This document shows, piece after piece, positions 8,688 through 16,686 of a stretch of DNA of 64,000 bases. Source of the stretch: Aliamphritea ceti (GTDB lineage: Bacteria; Pseudomonadota; Gammaproteobacteria; Pseudomonadales; Balneatricaceae). Position 1 is the first letter of the stretch. The number at the start of each line of letters is the position of its first letter. The notes beneath the pieces are model-generated. The model made no database searches. It was given only the letters and a program-made list of their open reading frames with translations, and was not told where the DNA came from. The stretch is taken from assembly GCF_024347215.1 (NCBI RefSeq), contig NZ_AP025282.1, positions 1,054,001 to 1,118,000 of the forward strand. The letters run 5' to 3'. A program made the translations under genes and the position numbers.

Positions 8688-9110
8688 ATGCGTCATTACG
8701 AAATCGTTTTTCTGGTTCACCCTAACCAGAGTGAACAGGTTCCAGCTATGGTTGAGCGTTACACCAAGCTGATCGAAGAATCTGAAGGTCAAATCCACCG
8801 TCTGGAAGATTGGGGCCGTCGCCACCTGGCTTACCCAATTAACAAGATCCATAAGGCACACTACGTTCTGATGAACGTTGAATGCGAACAGGAAACTCTG
8901 GACGAGCTGACCAACATCTTCCGTTACAACGATGCGGTTATCCGTAACATGGTTGTACGCCGTAAGGAAGCTGTATCTGAAGTATCTCCTATTAAAGCTG
9001 CTGAAGGCCGTGAAGAGCGTCGTCCACGTCGCGAAGACAAGCCTGCTGATGCGCCTGCACCTGCTGCTGAAGAAGCACCAGCTGCTGCAGAAGAAGCTGC
9101 TGCCGAGTAA
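8688..9110 (+). CDS. rpsF: 30S ribosomal protein S6
   Basis: A 140-residue S6: MRHYEIVFLVHPNQSEQV, then the IHRLEDWGRRHLAYPI core and IRNMVVRR. The last 35 residues are a low-complexity Glu/Ala/Pro tail, slightly longer than in E. coli S6; such acidic tails are the target of glutamylation by RimK in some species. First gene of the rpsF-rpsR-rplI operon, with a strong AAGGAG site. S6 pairs with S18 on the small subunit platform. Confidence 0.97.
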   Translation: MRHYEIVFLVHPNQSEQVPAMVERYTKLIEESEGQIHRLEDWGRRHLAYPINKIHKAHYVLMNVECEQETLDELTNIFRYNDAVIRNMVVRRKEAVSEVSPIKAAEGREERRPRREDKPADAPAPAAEEAPAAAEEAAAE

Positions 9111-9146
9111 TCGGTCTAATAACATTTATTATTGAGGAGATATATC

Positions 9147-9374
9147 ATGGCTCGTTTTTTCCGTCGTAGAAAATTCTGCCGTTTTACCGCTGAAGGTGTT
9201 ACTGAGATCGATTACAAAGATCTGGACGTCCTGAAAGGTTACATCACTGAAACCGGTAAAATCGTTCCTAGCCGTATCACTGGTACTAAGGCTCGCTACC
9301 AGCGTCAGCTGGCGACTGCTATCAAACGCGCTCGCTACGTTGCACTGTTGCCTTACACTGATGCTCATCAGTAA
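9147..9374 (+). CDS. rpsR: 30S ribosomal protein S18
   Basis: A 75-residue S18 with the standard start MARFFRRRKFCRF and the conserved KIVPSRITGTKARYQRQL. The start at 9147 is fixed by GAGGAGA at 9134-9140 and by family length; an extension to 9132 would overlap that site. It binds S6 and 16S rRNA. It follows rpsF by 36 bases. Confidence 0.97.
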   Translation: MARFFRRRKFCRFTAEGVTEIDYKDLDVLKGYITETGKIVPSRITGTKARYQRQLATAIKRARYVALLPYTDAHQ

Positions 9375-9406
9375 GCATAACTGCTACTGATTGATTGGTT
9401 TAGAGC

Positions 9407-9455
9407 GACAATCCGTAAGGATTGTCTAGCTAGAATTCAGAGCTGTTAGCAGCTC
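9407..9455 (+). promoter_or_regulatory. Twin hairpins between rpsR and rplI
   Basis: Two perfect hairpins stand side by side: an 8-bp stem GACAATCC/GGATTGTC with a GTAA (GNRA-type) loop at 9407-9426 and a 6-bp stem GAGCTG/CAGCTC with a TTAG loop at 9440-9455. Neither has a T tract, so they are more likely mRNA processing or stability elements than terminators. Confidence 0.55.
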
Positions 9456-9477
9456 GTAAGATATAGAGGTTTGCGAG

Positions 9478-9924
9478 ATGGAAGTAATCCTACTCGAGAA
9501 AGTTGGCAAACTGGGCGGCCTGGGTGACAAGGTAAACGTTAAGGCTGGTTTCGGTCGTAACTACCTGATGCCTTTCGGTAAAGCTGTTCCTGCAACTGCT
9601 GTCAACCTGGAAACATTTGAAACACGTCGTGCTGAATTAGAGAAAGCTGCAAGCGATAAGCTGGTTGCTGCTCAGGCACGCGCTGAAGAACTGAACGAAG
9701 TTGAACTGTCTGTTGTTGCTAAAGCTGGCGACGAAGGCAAGCTGTTCGGTTCTATCGGTACTAACGACATCGCAGATGCAATTTCTTCTGCTGGTATCGA
9801 AGTAGCGAAGAGCGAAGTACGTCTGCCAGAAGGTGCTATCCGCGCTACTGGTGAGTACAGCGTTGCTATTCAGCTGCACCCAGAAGTAACTGCTACTGTT
9901 GGTATCGTCGTTGTAGGCGAATAA
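9478..9924 (+). CDS. rplI: 50S ribosomal protein L9
   Basis: A 148-residue L9 with the conserved N-terminal domain MEVILLEKVGKLGGLGDKV and AGFGRNYLMPFGKAV, a long connecting helix rich in Ala and Glu (about 50-75), and a C-terminal rRNA-binding domain with GKLFGSIGTNDIADA. Third gene of the operon, followed directly by a strong terminator. Confidence 0.97.
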   Translation: MEVILLEKVGKLGGLGDKVNVKAGFGRNYLMPFGKAVPATAVNLETFETRRAELEKAASDKLVAAQARAEELNEVELSVVAKAGDEGKLFGSIGTNDIADAISSAGIEVAKSEVRLPEGAIRATGEYSVAIQLHPEVTATVGIVVVGE

Positions 9925-9965
9925 TACCTGTTGCAGTCATCTGATATTTCGATATCGGATGAGAT

Positions 9966-10006
9966 AAAAAACACCGCGTAGTATTATATTGCGCGGTGTT
10001 TTTTTA
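9966..10006 (+). terminator. Terminator of the rpsF-rpsR-rplI operon
   Basis: ACACCGCG (9971-9978) pairs with CGCGGTGT (9992-9999), extended by an A run on the left and a T run on the right. It is a classic intrinsic terminator and its A/T flanks also allow function on the opposite strand. Confidence 0.88.
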
Positions 10007-10110
10007 TGCCTGCAGGAACTGCTGCGGATTGTTACCGCAGTATTTGTTGCAGTGCATGGCTCACACGGGAATACTTGCCGTGTTAGAGTGATGAGCGATT
10101 CGAATTTATA

Positions 10111-10200
10111 GCAGTACTCATTTTTAACAGTACTCATTTATAGCAGTACTTATTTGTAACAGTACTATTTTTTAGAAGTGCTTTTTTAGAAGTACTAAAG
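10111..10200 (+). repeat. 16-bp tandem repeat array with AGTACT cores upstream of dnaB
   Basis: The palindrome AGTACT (AGTGCT in the fifth unit) recurs at 10113, 10129, 10145, 10161, 10177 and 10191: steps of 16, 16, 16, 16 and 14 bases. Linkers are T-rich (ATTTTTA, ATTTATA, ATTTGTA, ATTTTTTAGA). The array ends about 14 bases before the dnaB start, so it sits in the promoter or 5' untranslated region. No spacers of CRISPR type exist. Confidence 0.85.
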
Positions 10201-10210
10201 AGGGCTGAGT

Positions 10211-11599
10211 GTGGAACATCTGGAATCAGGTTCGACCGAAGAACTAGCCGGGGTTAAAGTCCCGCCACATTCCCAGGAAGCTGAGCAGTCAGTGCTGGGC
10301 GGCATGATGCTGGATAATAATGCCTGGGATACAGTGTCTGAGATTGTTTTGGAAACTCAGTTCTACCGTCATAACCACCGCCTGATCTTCCGTACTATGG
10401 AAAAACTGGTTGCAGTGATGCAGCCAATCGATGTTGTTACCCTGTCTGAAGAGCTTGACCGTACTGCGAATCTTGAAGAAGCCGGTGGTCTTGATTACCT
10501 GATCGAGCTGGCCCGTAATACACCGAGTGCCTCGAACATTCGTGCATATGCTGAAATTGTTCGTGACCGGGCAATGCTGCGTCAGATGATTGAAGTTGCG
10601 AACGAAATTGCTGATAGCGCTTTCTTTCCGGATGGTCGCGCCAGTGACGATGTGCTCAGTGAAGCCGAGCAGAAAATTTTCCAAATCGCCGAAGAGCGGC
10701 CTAATGAAGGTGGTCCTGTTGGGGTGAATCCATTGCTTAAGAAAGCAGTGGATAAGATTGATGAATTATTTAACTCTGAAGGCAGTATGACCGGGGTAAC
10801 AACCGGTTTTGAAGATCTGGATGGCGCCACTGGCGGTATGCAGCCTTCGGATCTGATCATTGTTGCGGCCCGTCCTTCTATGGGTAAGACAACCTTTGCC
10901 ATGAACCTGGTGGAAAACGCACTGATGGCACAGGATAAGCCTGTACTGGTATTCAGTCTGGAGATGCCCGCAGATCAGTTGGTAACACGTATGTTGTCTT
11001 CTCTTGGCAGAATTAACCAGACTAAGGTGCGTTCCGGTCAGTTAGAAGAAGATGACTGGCCCAGGCTGACAACCGCCGTAAACCTGTTACGGGATAAGCC
11101 GCTGTTTATTGACGACACCGCCGGTATCAGCCCGACTGAAATGCGTAACCGTGCCCGCCGGATTGTGCGGGAACACGGTGATATCTCCATGATTATGATC
11201 GATTATCTTCAGTTGATGCAGATAAAAGGTGGTACCAGCGAAGGCCGAACAGCAGAAATCTCTGAGATTTCCCGTTCCCTTAAAGCACTGGCGAAAGAAT
11301 TGGAATGTCCGGTAATTGCGCTTTCTCAGTTGAACCGTGCTCTGGAGCAACGGCCTAATAAGCGTCCGGTAAACTCGGATTTGCGTGAATCAGGTGCGAT
11401 CGAGCAGGATGCCGATGTCATCATGTTTATCTACCGGGATGAAGTATATAACGAAGATTCGCCGGATAAGGGTATTGCTGAAATCATCATTGGTAAGCAG
11501 CGTAACGGCCCAATCGGTACAACCCGGCTGGCATTTATTGGTCAGTTTACTAAGTTTGAAAACCTGGCGCCGATGGCATATCAGGGATACGACGAGTAA
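10211..11599 (+). CDS. dnaB: Replicative DNA helicase DnaB
   Basis: The 462-residue hexameric helicase unwinds DNA at the replication fork in the 5'-3' direction. The N-terminal primase-interacting domain (PPHSQEAEQSVLGGMMLD), the Walker A motif RPSMGKTTF (about 221-229), the Walker B stretch IMIDYLQLM and the C-terminal DLRESGAIEQDADVI and GKQRNGP are present. The start is GTG at 10211, behind AGAGGG. No intein or insertion is seen. The gene follows rplI as in many gammaproteobacteria but has its own upstream region with a 16-bp repeat array. Confidence 0.97.
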   Translation: MEHLESGSTEELAGVKVPPHSQEAEQSVLGGMMLDNNAWDTVSEIVLETQFYRHNHRLIFRTMEKLVAVMQPIDVVTLSEELDRTANLEEAGGLDYLIELARNTPSASNIRAYAEIVRDRAMLRQMIEVANEIADSAFFPDGRASDDVLSEAEQKIFQIAEERPNEGGPVGVNPLLKKAVDKIDELFNSEGSMTGVTTGFEDLDGATGGMQPSDLIIVAARPSMGKTTFAMNLVENALMAQDKPVLVFSLEMPADQLVTRMLSSLGRINQTKVRSGQLEEDDWPRLTTAVNLLRDKPLFIDDTAGISPTEMRNRARRIVREHGDISMIMIDYLQLMQIKGGTSEGRTAEISEISRSLKALAKELECPVIALSQLNRALEQRPNKRPVNSDLRESGAIEQDADVIMFIYRDEVYNEDSPDKGIAEIIIGKQRNGPIGTTRLAFIGQFTKFENLAPMAYQGYDE

Positions 11600-11624
11600 G
11601 GTTTGAGCTTTATTGTAGACATTG

Positions 11625-11649
11625 AAACCCTGCACTTGCGGGGTTTTTT
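11625..11649 (+). terminator. Terminator after dnaB
   Basis: AACCCTGC pairs with GCGGGGTT (one T-G pair) around ACTT, followed by further T residues. It lies 26 bases after the stop codon. Confidence 0.8.
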
Positions 11650-11793
11650 ATGTTTGTAGTCTTTATGGAGAAGAGCTGCTTGTGAAGATAAGGCTGTGAA
11701 AAAACAGGCCGTGCTAAAGAGGGATTGATTGTCTCTGAGTATCTGTGAATACTGAGGCGCATAAATATCAGCTCACCAGGGAGTGAATATCAG

Positions 11794-12096
11794 ATGGCAA
11801 TTACACGGATTAATCAGTTTCAGGCATCTTCAGGTAATGAAGAAAATATGCAGTTGTTTTTGCTGTCGCTGGTGCCTTATATATCCGGCTCGCCTGGCTG
11901 TATTTCCTGCGAAGTACTGCGTAATGATGATAACCCTTCCCAGTGTATCGTGCTGGAGCGCTGGGAAAGCAAAGATGCTCATCGGGCTTCTGTTGCGAAT
12001 TTTCCACAAAAGGATATGCATGCGGCAATGGTGTTGTTCACAACGTCCCCGCAAGGTTGGTATTACTCTCCAGTGGCTGAGCAGGCGGCTATTTAA
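11794..12096 (+). CDS. Antibiotic biosynthesis monooxygenase (ABM) domain protein
   Basis: A 100-residue single-domain protein of the dimeric alpha-beta barrel type: MAITRINQFQ start, SPGCISCEVLRND, then VLERWESKDAHRASVANF typical of ABM proteins. Family members act as small monooxygenases, haem-degrading enzymes or unknown; the substrate cannot be inferred here. It is convergent with the AEC transporter gene, with only three bases between the two stop codons. Confidence 0.8.
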   Translation: MAITRINQFQASSGNEENMQLFLLSLVPYISGSPGCISCEVLRNDDNPSQCIVLERWESKDAHRASVANFPQKDMHAAMVLFTTSPQGWYYSPVAEQAAI

Positions 12097-12099
12097 AGC

Positions 12100-13053
12100 T
12101 TAAATCACTTGCCAGAGCCGTAGCAGGTATATACCGCCGCTGAGCGTCAGTACACAGCCCAGTGTAGTGGTCAGGATAATGTTGGCTGCCAGTTGGGCGT
12201 CGCCTTGCATTGCTTTGGCCATTACGAAGCTTGCCGCCGCAGTGGGGCAGGCATATAAGACCATCAGAATACCAATGTCCTGACCTCTGAAGCCGTAAAT
12301 CCAGGCGATTAAAGTACCAATTACCGGAATGATAATCAGCTTAAGTGCTGTGGCCCAGCCTGCAGTGACTGAGCTGTTACGTAAGCTTTTCAGGTCCAGT
12401 GAGCCGCCAATTGCGAGTAATGCCAGTGGTAGCGTTAGGCTGGCAAAATAGTTACCTATAGCATCACCGACAACGGGCAAATGCCAGCCGTTATATGAAA
12501 ATGGCATGGCAAAGACAACGGAAAGAATTAACGGGTTCGTGACGATATCCCGGAGGATATGCCAGGGGCTGACTTTTGCTCCCTGCTGAGGAAAGCTCAG
12601 TACCAGTACCGACAAAATGTTGTACAGCGGTATTACGCAGGCCAGGATGATAGATGCCTGTGCCAGACCAGGTTCAGCAAACATATTGAAGCATACCGCC
12701 AGACCAACAATGCCGAAGTTACCGCGAAAAGATCCCTGAACGAATACCCCTCGGGCACTGCCAGAAAGCTTCATCTTTGCGCTGAGCCACCACAGCAGAT
12801 ACACAGTGGCCAGCGTAAAGCCTATAAATAACAGTAACAGCTCAGGGTTAAATACGGCTTTGAAGTCTGTTCGGGAAATGCTCATGAAGACTAACGCTGG
12901 CAGCGTAATGGTGAATACCAGCTTGGAGGATGTGTTGACGAAACCTTCGTCAATAACCCGGTGCCGGCGCAGTAAGTGGCCGAGAAATACGATGAAGAAT
13001 ATAGGTACGACTATGTCGCTGGTAAACAGCAGCGTTTCAATATAGAGATTCAA
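12100..13053 (-). CDS. AEC-family (auxin efflux carrier-like) transporter
   Basis: A 317-residue membrane protein with about ten hydrophobic segments and the AEC features: GHLLRRHRVIDEGFVNTSSKLVF near the N-terminus and GNFGIVGLAVCF in the middle. Bacterial AEC proteins export organic anions such as malate or amino-acid derivatives; substrate unknown. The start codon appears to be TTG at 13053, with AAGAAGG about 11 bases upstream; no ATG is nearby. It lies downstream of the SixA-like gene on the same strand, behind a hairpin that may reduce read-through. Confidence 0.85.
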   Translation of the reverse strand: MNLYIETLLFTSDIVVPIFFIVFLGHLLRRHRVIDEGFVNTSSKLVFTITLPALVFMSISRTDFKAVFNPELLLLFIGFTLATVYLLWWLSAKMKLSGSARGVFVQGSFRGNFGIVGLAVCFNMFAEPGLAQASIILACVIPLYNILSVLVLSFPQQGAKVSPWHILRDIVTNPLILSVVFAMPFSYNGWHLPVVGDAIGNYFASLTLPLALLAIGGSLDLKSLRNSSVTAGWATALKLIIIPVIGTLIAWIYGFRGQDIGILMVLYACPTAAASFVMAKAMQGDAQLAANIILTTTLGCVLTLSGGIYLLRLWQVI

Positions 13054-13084
13054 TGGGCTGCAACCTTCTTGTCAGAGCCTTTAC

Positions 13085-13111
13085 AGAAAGGAAGCCGGGG
13101 CATTTCCCGGC
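13085..13111 (-). terminator. Hairpin between the SixA-like and AEC genes
   Basis: On the - strand GCCGGG pairs with CCCGGC (6 bp, 6-base loop) followed by TTCCTTTCT, a pyrimidine-rich but broken T tract. Confidence 0.45.
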
Positions 13112-13136
13112 CTGGATGATGATAACAGCTGGTTAG

Positions 13137-13631
13137 CTACACATGTAGTTTTGGATAGTCGAATATTTCCAGTGTGCCGCAGGATTCCGCCAGTTCAGTC
13201 CAGCAGGTAATACTCAGTGGAATATGCAGCAGACCGCAGGTTGGAAATTTCCTGAGGCGTTCGCCGGTCAGGTAAGTAGCGAGCAGTTCCAACGCTGGGT
13301 TATGTCCGACAACCGCAATATGCTTGTGAATATCACTCTGGCTTTGAAGCAGGTTCATTAGTGTTTCACTGCGCGCATGATAAAGCTCAGCAATGTTTTC
13401 AATCTCTTCCGGTGGGTAGCCTATGCCCCGGGCCAGTTGCACCGCTGTGTTAATTGCCCGGTTAGCACCGCTACTGATAATCAGGTCCGGACGTAGCCCC
13501 ATTTTGCCGGCGCGGGATGCCAGGCCGGGTAAATCCCGCAGGCCTCTTTTGTTAAGGGGGCGGTCAAAATCTGCCAGCTGTGGATCTTTCCAGCTGGATT
13601 TCGCGTGTCGAACCAGAGTTAATTGCTTCAT
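13137..13631 (-). CDS. SixA-like phosphohistidine phosphatase
   Basis: A 164-residue histidine phosphatase-superfamily protein. The catalytic RHG-type motif reads LVRHAKSSW; PLNKRGLRD and the distal VVGHNPALE (second catalytic His) match the SixA subgroup, which removes phosphate from phosphohistidine, for example on PTS or phosphorelay proteins. The start ATG at 13631 gives MKQLTLVRHAK; the longer frame from a TTG at 13646 adds five residues without support. Neighbours offer no target. Confidence 0.85.
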   Translation of the reverse strand: MKQLTLVRHAKSSWKDPQLADFDRPLNKRGLRDLPGLASRAGKMGLRPDLIISSGANRAINTAVQLARGIGYPPEEIENIAELYHARSETLMNLLQSQSDIHKHIAVVGHNPALELLATYLTGERLRKFPTCGLLHIPLSITCWTELAESCGTLEIFDYPKLHV

Positions 13632-13727
13632 ATTTGCTGCTCTCAATCGCTCACCGAAGTACTTTCCATACTAGTTAAGTCAGGCTGAAAAGCTATTAAC
13701 TCAGTAGTTTTTTCGTGATTAATTGAT

Positions 13728-14627
13728 TTAGCTTTGCTTTCTGACAGCACCTGGCGTAGCGCCGGTAATACTTTTGAATGCCTTGCGAAAAGCGACTTCA
13801 GAGTGGTATCCGCATTGCTCGGCTATGTCGGTAATACTCAGCTCAGAGGTGCGTAATAACTCACTGGCTTGCAACATTCGCCATTCAGCCAGGTAGCGCA
13901 TTGGTGTTTTTGTTGTCAGATCACGGAACTGTTCAGCAAAGCCTGAGCGGCTCATACCGATTGTGTGGGCGAGGTTTTCGACTGACCAGTCTTTAGCCGG
14001 TTCTGCATGGATCAGTCCCAGTGCTTTACCGACTTTAGGGTGAAACAGTGCACTGAGGAGGCCTTTCTCCAGTCCGTTGCCAATCTGGCTACGCAAAATA
14101 TGCACAAACAGGGTGTGAGTCAGATAATTAACTGATACCCGGGTGCCTGGTTCATTTGCTTCCAGTTCGCTGATGAGCAATTCCAGTAAGGCGCGGGTAC
14201 TTTGCAGTTTATCTGGCTGACTGAGTTCCAGCACGATAACTTCCGGCAGGCTGTCGAGTAACGGCCAGGCGGCTTTATTCTCAAATTCAAAAAATCCACA
14301 TGTCAGGCCTGTCAGCGGACCTTCATCAGGAAACTTACCGATCTTCTCCAATGTTTCTTCGACCAGATAGCGACTTGGACAGTTTTTCTCGCTGGAGAGC
14401 ATGTGCTTACAGTCGCGGGGGAAAATCACCAGATCGCCGCGCTGTAACTCACGGGGTTCGGTGTCTGGCAAATGTAACCAGCTATTACCGTTATTCACAA
14501 AATGGAAAGGTACATGGCGACTGCCGGACGTATCGACGGCCCAGCAGCCCTGGAAATCTGTATGCAGATAGACCTCTGCCTTCAATCTGAGCCAGTGAAG
14601 AATGTCGCTTAAACCGTCTTGTTGCAT
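13728..14627 (-). CDS. AraC-family transcriptional regulator with cupin_6 domain
   Basis: A 299-residue regulator. Residues 1-190 form a cupin-type sensor (WAVDTSGSRHVPFHFV, GDLVIFPRDCKHML), and the last hundred residues hold two AraC helix-turn-helix motifs (SVENLAHTIGMSRSGFAEQF and ITDIAEQCGYHSEVAFRKAF). Such cupin_6 regulators often control neighbouring oxidoreductase or detoxification genes and bind small ligands. It is divergent from the small exported protein gene at 14853, with 225 bases between, so that gene is a plausible target. Confidence 0.9.
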   Translation of the reverse strand: MQQDGLSDILHWLRLKAEVYLHTDFQGCWAVDTSGSRHVPFHFVNNGNSWLHLPDTEPRELQRGDLVIFPRDCKHMLSSEKNCPSRYLVEETLEKIGKFPDEGPLTGLTCGFFEFENKAAWPLLDSLPEVIVLELSQPDKLQSTRALLELLISELEANEPGTRVSVNYLTHTLFVHILRSQIGNGLEKGLLSALFHPKVGKALGLIHAEPAKDWSVENLAHTIGMSRSGFAEQFRDLTTKTPMRYLAEWRMLQASELLRTSELSITDIAEQCGYHSEVAFRKAFKSITGATPGAVRKQS

Positions 14628-14760
14628 ATAGGTACTGCCGTAAATTTGGACGAATTGCTAATTATATTGGATTTTCTGGCATACATCGTCTTACTAAAGC
14701 TCGCTAAAGTAAAGCCATTCCTGCACGAGATGCTGGTAATCAGTAAGCGTGCTGAAAGGC

Positions 14761-14852
14761 ATTCTTATAACTCAACTTTAGAGTAATTTTTTATAACAAC
14801 CTCTTATAAAAACTCTTAAAAAAACCTTTTATAAAAAGGGTAAGGAAGACAA
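14761..14852 (+). promoter_or_regulatory. AT-rich repeat and hairpin region before the exported protein gene
   Basis: TTATAA occurs four times between 14765 and 14809 and again as TTTTATAAAA near 14827-14837, with long A runs. The last part forms CCTTTT-ATA-AAAAGG (14825-14839), a 6-bp palindromic hairpin just before the ribosome site TAAGGAAG. I see no T tract, so it is not a terminator. Confidence 0.5.
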
Positions 14853-15236
14853 ATGATGAGCATTTTTAAACGTATTACTTCAGCAATGGTGCTATTAGCT
14901 GCACTGATAGCTACACCATTCGCAGTGGCGGCAACACCTGAAGTTCGTGACGACGGTGTAACTGTTATCCACTTAGATCAGTATGGCGGTTATTTCTCCG
15001 CACATGAAACGGTAGCTGGCCTGAAGAAGGGTACCTACGAGTTTGTTGTAACTAACAAAGCTGACAAGCTGGTTGGTTTTCAGATTCAGAATAACAAGAC
15101 CCACGAAGGTCTGGATATGTTCCCACTGGAGCCAGGCGAGCAGCGTATTTCCCGCGTAACAGTGACCGAAGACGGTATTCGTTTCCGCTGCCCAATTAAT
15201 CCAACGCCTTGGTATGAGCTGGATAACATTAAGTAA
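14853..15236 (+). CDS. Small exported protein, possibly cupredoxin-like
   Basis: A 127-residue protein with a signal peptide (hydrophobic core about 12-25, cleavage likely after AVA near 27). The mature part of about 100 residues looks like a small beta-sandwich: GTYEFVVTNKADKLVGF, then a Met and Pro containing loop, GEQRISRVTV and FRCPINPTPWY. This resembles the cupredoxin_1 fold, with a single Cys near the C-terminus, but the usual full His-Cys-His-Met copper set is not evident, so copper binding is unproven. Two ATGs (14853, 14856) are both compatible with AAGGAAG. It is divergent from an AraC regulator. Confidence 0.6.
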   Translation: MMSIFKRITSAMVLLAALIATPFAVAATPEVRDDGVTVIHLDQYGGYFSAHETVAGLKKGTYEFVVTNKADKLVGFQIQNNKTHEGLDMFPLEPGEQRISRVTVTEDGIRFRCPINPTPWYELDNIK

Positions 15237-15325
15237 GCCGGTTCACTAAAGCTTTAAGCATCGCAGCGCTATTCAGAATGGCGCTGCGTTTCTGTCTGGT
15301 ATAGAGAGTGTTAGGGAGATTCATA

Positions 15326-15568
15326 ATGGCCATTATCGAAGTTTACAGTAAAGATTATTGCCCATACTGCAAAGCTGCTAAGAGTTTGCTTGATCAGTTG
15401 GGCTGGCGTTACAAAGAGTATGAAGTGACCCAGGACTGGAAAAAGCGCCAGGAAATGATTCGTCGTTCTGGTCGTAAAACCGTCCCTCAGGTATTTATCG
15501 ATGATAATCATATTGGCGGTTACGATGATTTTTCTGCGTATGTTCGCCGTCTGGCAAATGTCAGCTGA
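15326..15568 (+). CDS. grxC: Glutaredoxin 3 family protein
   Basis: An 80-residue glutaredoxin with the dithiol active site CPYC (residues 11-14), TVPQVFID with the cis-Pro, and GGYDDF for glutathione contact. It reduces protein disulfides using glutathione in the cytoplasm. The start at 15326 follows AGGGAG by 7 bases. The helix 2 sequence (TQDWKKRQEMIRRSG) is typical of GrxC. It is followed by a terminator. Confidence 0.92.
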   Translation: MAIIEVYSKDYCPYCKAAKSLLDQLGWRYKEYEVTQDWKKRQEMIRRSGRKTVPQVFIDDNHIGGYDDFSAYVRRLANVS

Positions 15569-15906
15569 GAAAGCATCTGTTCAGCGTTTTTGATTTGCTT
15601 AAGCTGGCAGGTGTCGGCGAGTTTCTTCCTGTGTAATAGCAGTCACTGTCTGACATGAGTGGTTCCCCCATTGGATGACAGTATTTCAGATGCCGTGGTT
15701 TTGCTGCGGCATTTTTTTGTCTTTTATATGTAAGTATTAATTGTCATTGATGACCTGATTAAAGCTATCTGGTTAAGACACCTTGATTAAGGTGGTTTAT
15801 TAATCAGTGGTTATGACTTTGGGGGCGATGGCAGAGAGGGGGGAGGGGAGAACCTCGATAATTCTGAATTAGTGTTGTCAGTATATGTGCTGCTAACAGC
15901 AGTTGT
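15569..15906. other. Convergent intergenic region with G-rich tract
   Basis: The stretch between grxC and the TSUP gene holds a terminator (15690-15718), a short hairpin CACCTT/AAGGTG at 15779-15794 that may end the - strand unit, and a run of G tracts at 15821-15848 (five, six and four Gs). No ORF with coding character was seen. Confidence 0.5.
15690..15718 (+). terminator. Terminator downstream of grxC
   Basis: ATGCCGTGG pairs with CTGCGGCAT (two wobble pairs) around TTTTG, followed by a T6 tract. It lies 120 bases after the stop codon. Confidence 0.8.
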
Positions 15907-16683
15907 TCAGAGCTGATAGAGATCGATAAAGAAGTATGCAGTGATGGATAAGCTGGTAAAAATAATCAGTTGGCGGATCCGTTGTTGGGGGATTCGCCGT
16001 GACACCTGAGCTGCAACATAACCGCCCAATAATGATCCCACCAGTAAAATACTGCCTTCATACCAGACGATGGCACCGTCGTAGATAAACACTGCAATGG
16101 CAATGAGTGATACGCAGGAGGATATCAGCAATTTTATGCCGTTCATTGCGTTGATGTTGGTATGACCGATCAGCACCAGGTAGCTCAGGGCGATAATGCC
16201 CAGGCCTGCGTTAAAGAATCCGCCGTAAATACATACGCCCAGTAACAGTGCGCCGGAGCCAATAATCGCATGCCATTGTCGCTTATTATCGGCCGGGGAT
16301 AACTTTCTGAGTAACTTGTTCAGCTGATTGCCGCTGATAAACAAAATGCTGGCAAATAGTAATAGCCAGGGGATGGCAGTTGAAAAACTGTCTTCAGGGG
16401 TTTGCAGCAGTAACCAGGCGCCAATGACACCGCCGATGAGACTCAGGCTAATGTATACCGGGAGCTGTTTCTTATGGGCGGTTAAATCATGTCGGAAGGC
16501 CCAGGTACCGCTCAGATACCCTGAGCAGGCAGCAAATGTATTGGTCGCGTTGGCACTGATTGGTGGTACGCCTACTAACAGTAAAGCCGGGAATGATATA
16601 AAACTTCCGCCGCCGGCTACGGCATTGAGCATGCCGCTGATAACGCCAGCGGCAAATAAGAGCAGTAGTTCAGTCAGGGGCAT
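15907..16683 (-). CDS. TSUP (TauE/SafE/DUF81) family permease
   Basis: A 258-residue protein with seven or eight membrane segments and the family signature AGGGSFISFPALLLVG near the N-terminus plus the repeated FNAGLGIIALSYLVLIG half. TSUP proteins move sulfite, sulfoacetate or other organosulfur anions; the substrate cannot be set from sequence alone. Its ATG lies four bases after the stop of the 571-residue membrane protein gene, so the two are surely co-transcribed. Confidence 0.88.
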   Translation of the reverse strand: MPLTELLLLFAAGVISGMLNAVAGGGSFISFPALLLVGVPPISANATNTFAACSGYLSGTWAFRHDLTAHKKQLPVYISLSLIGGVIGAWLLLQTPEDSFSTAIPWLLLFASILFISGNQLNKLLRKLSPADNKRQWHAIIGSGALLLGVCIYGGFFNAGLGIIALSYLVLIGHTNINAMNGIKLLISSCVSLIAIAVFIYDGAIVWYEGSILLVGSLLGGYVAAQVSRRIPQQRIRQLIIFTSLSITAYFFIDLYQL

Positions 16684-16686
16684 TGT

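Noticed and set aside
8685..9125. 146-codon ORF on the - strand over rpsF
   Set aside because: It is fully antisense to a certain ribosomal protein gene and has no recognisable protein features.
10111..10200. CRISPR-like array before dnaB
   Set aside because: Repeats are only about 16 bases with no unique spacers between them and no cas genes; it is a simple tandem repeat.
15821..15848. Stable G-quadruplex as a firm feature
   Set aside because: Only three G runs are present, so a four-tract motif needs one run to be split; kept as a low-interest observation only.
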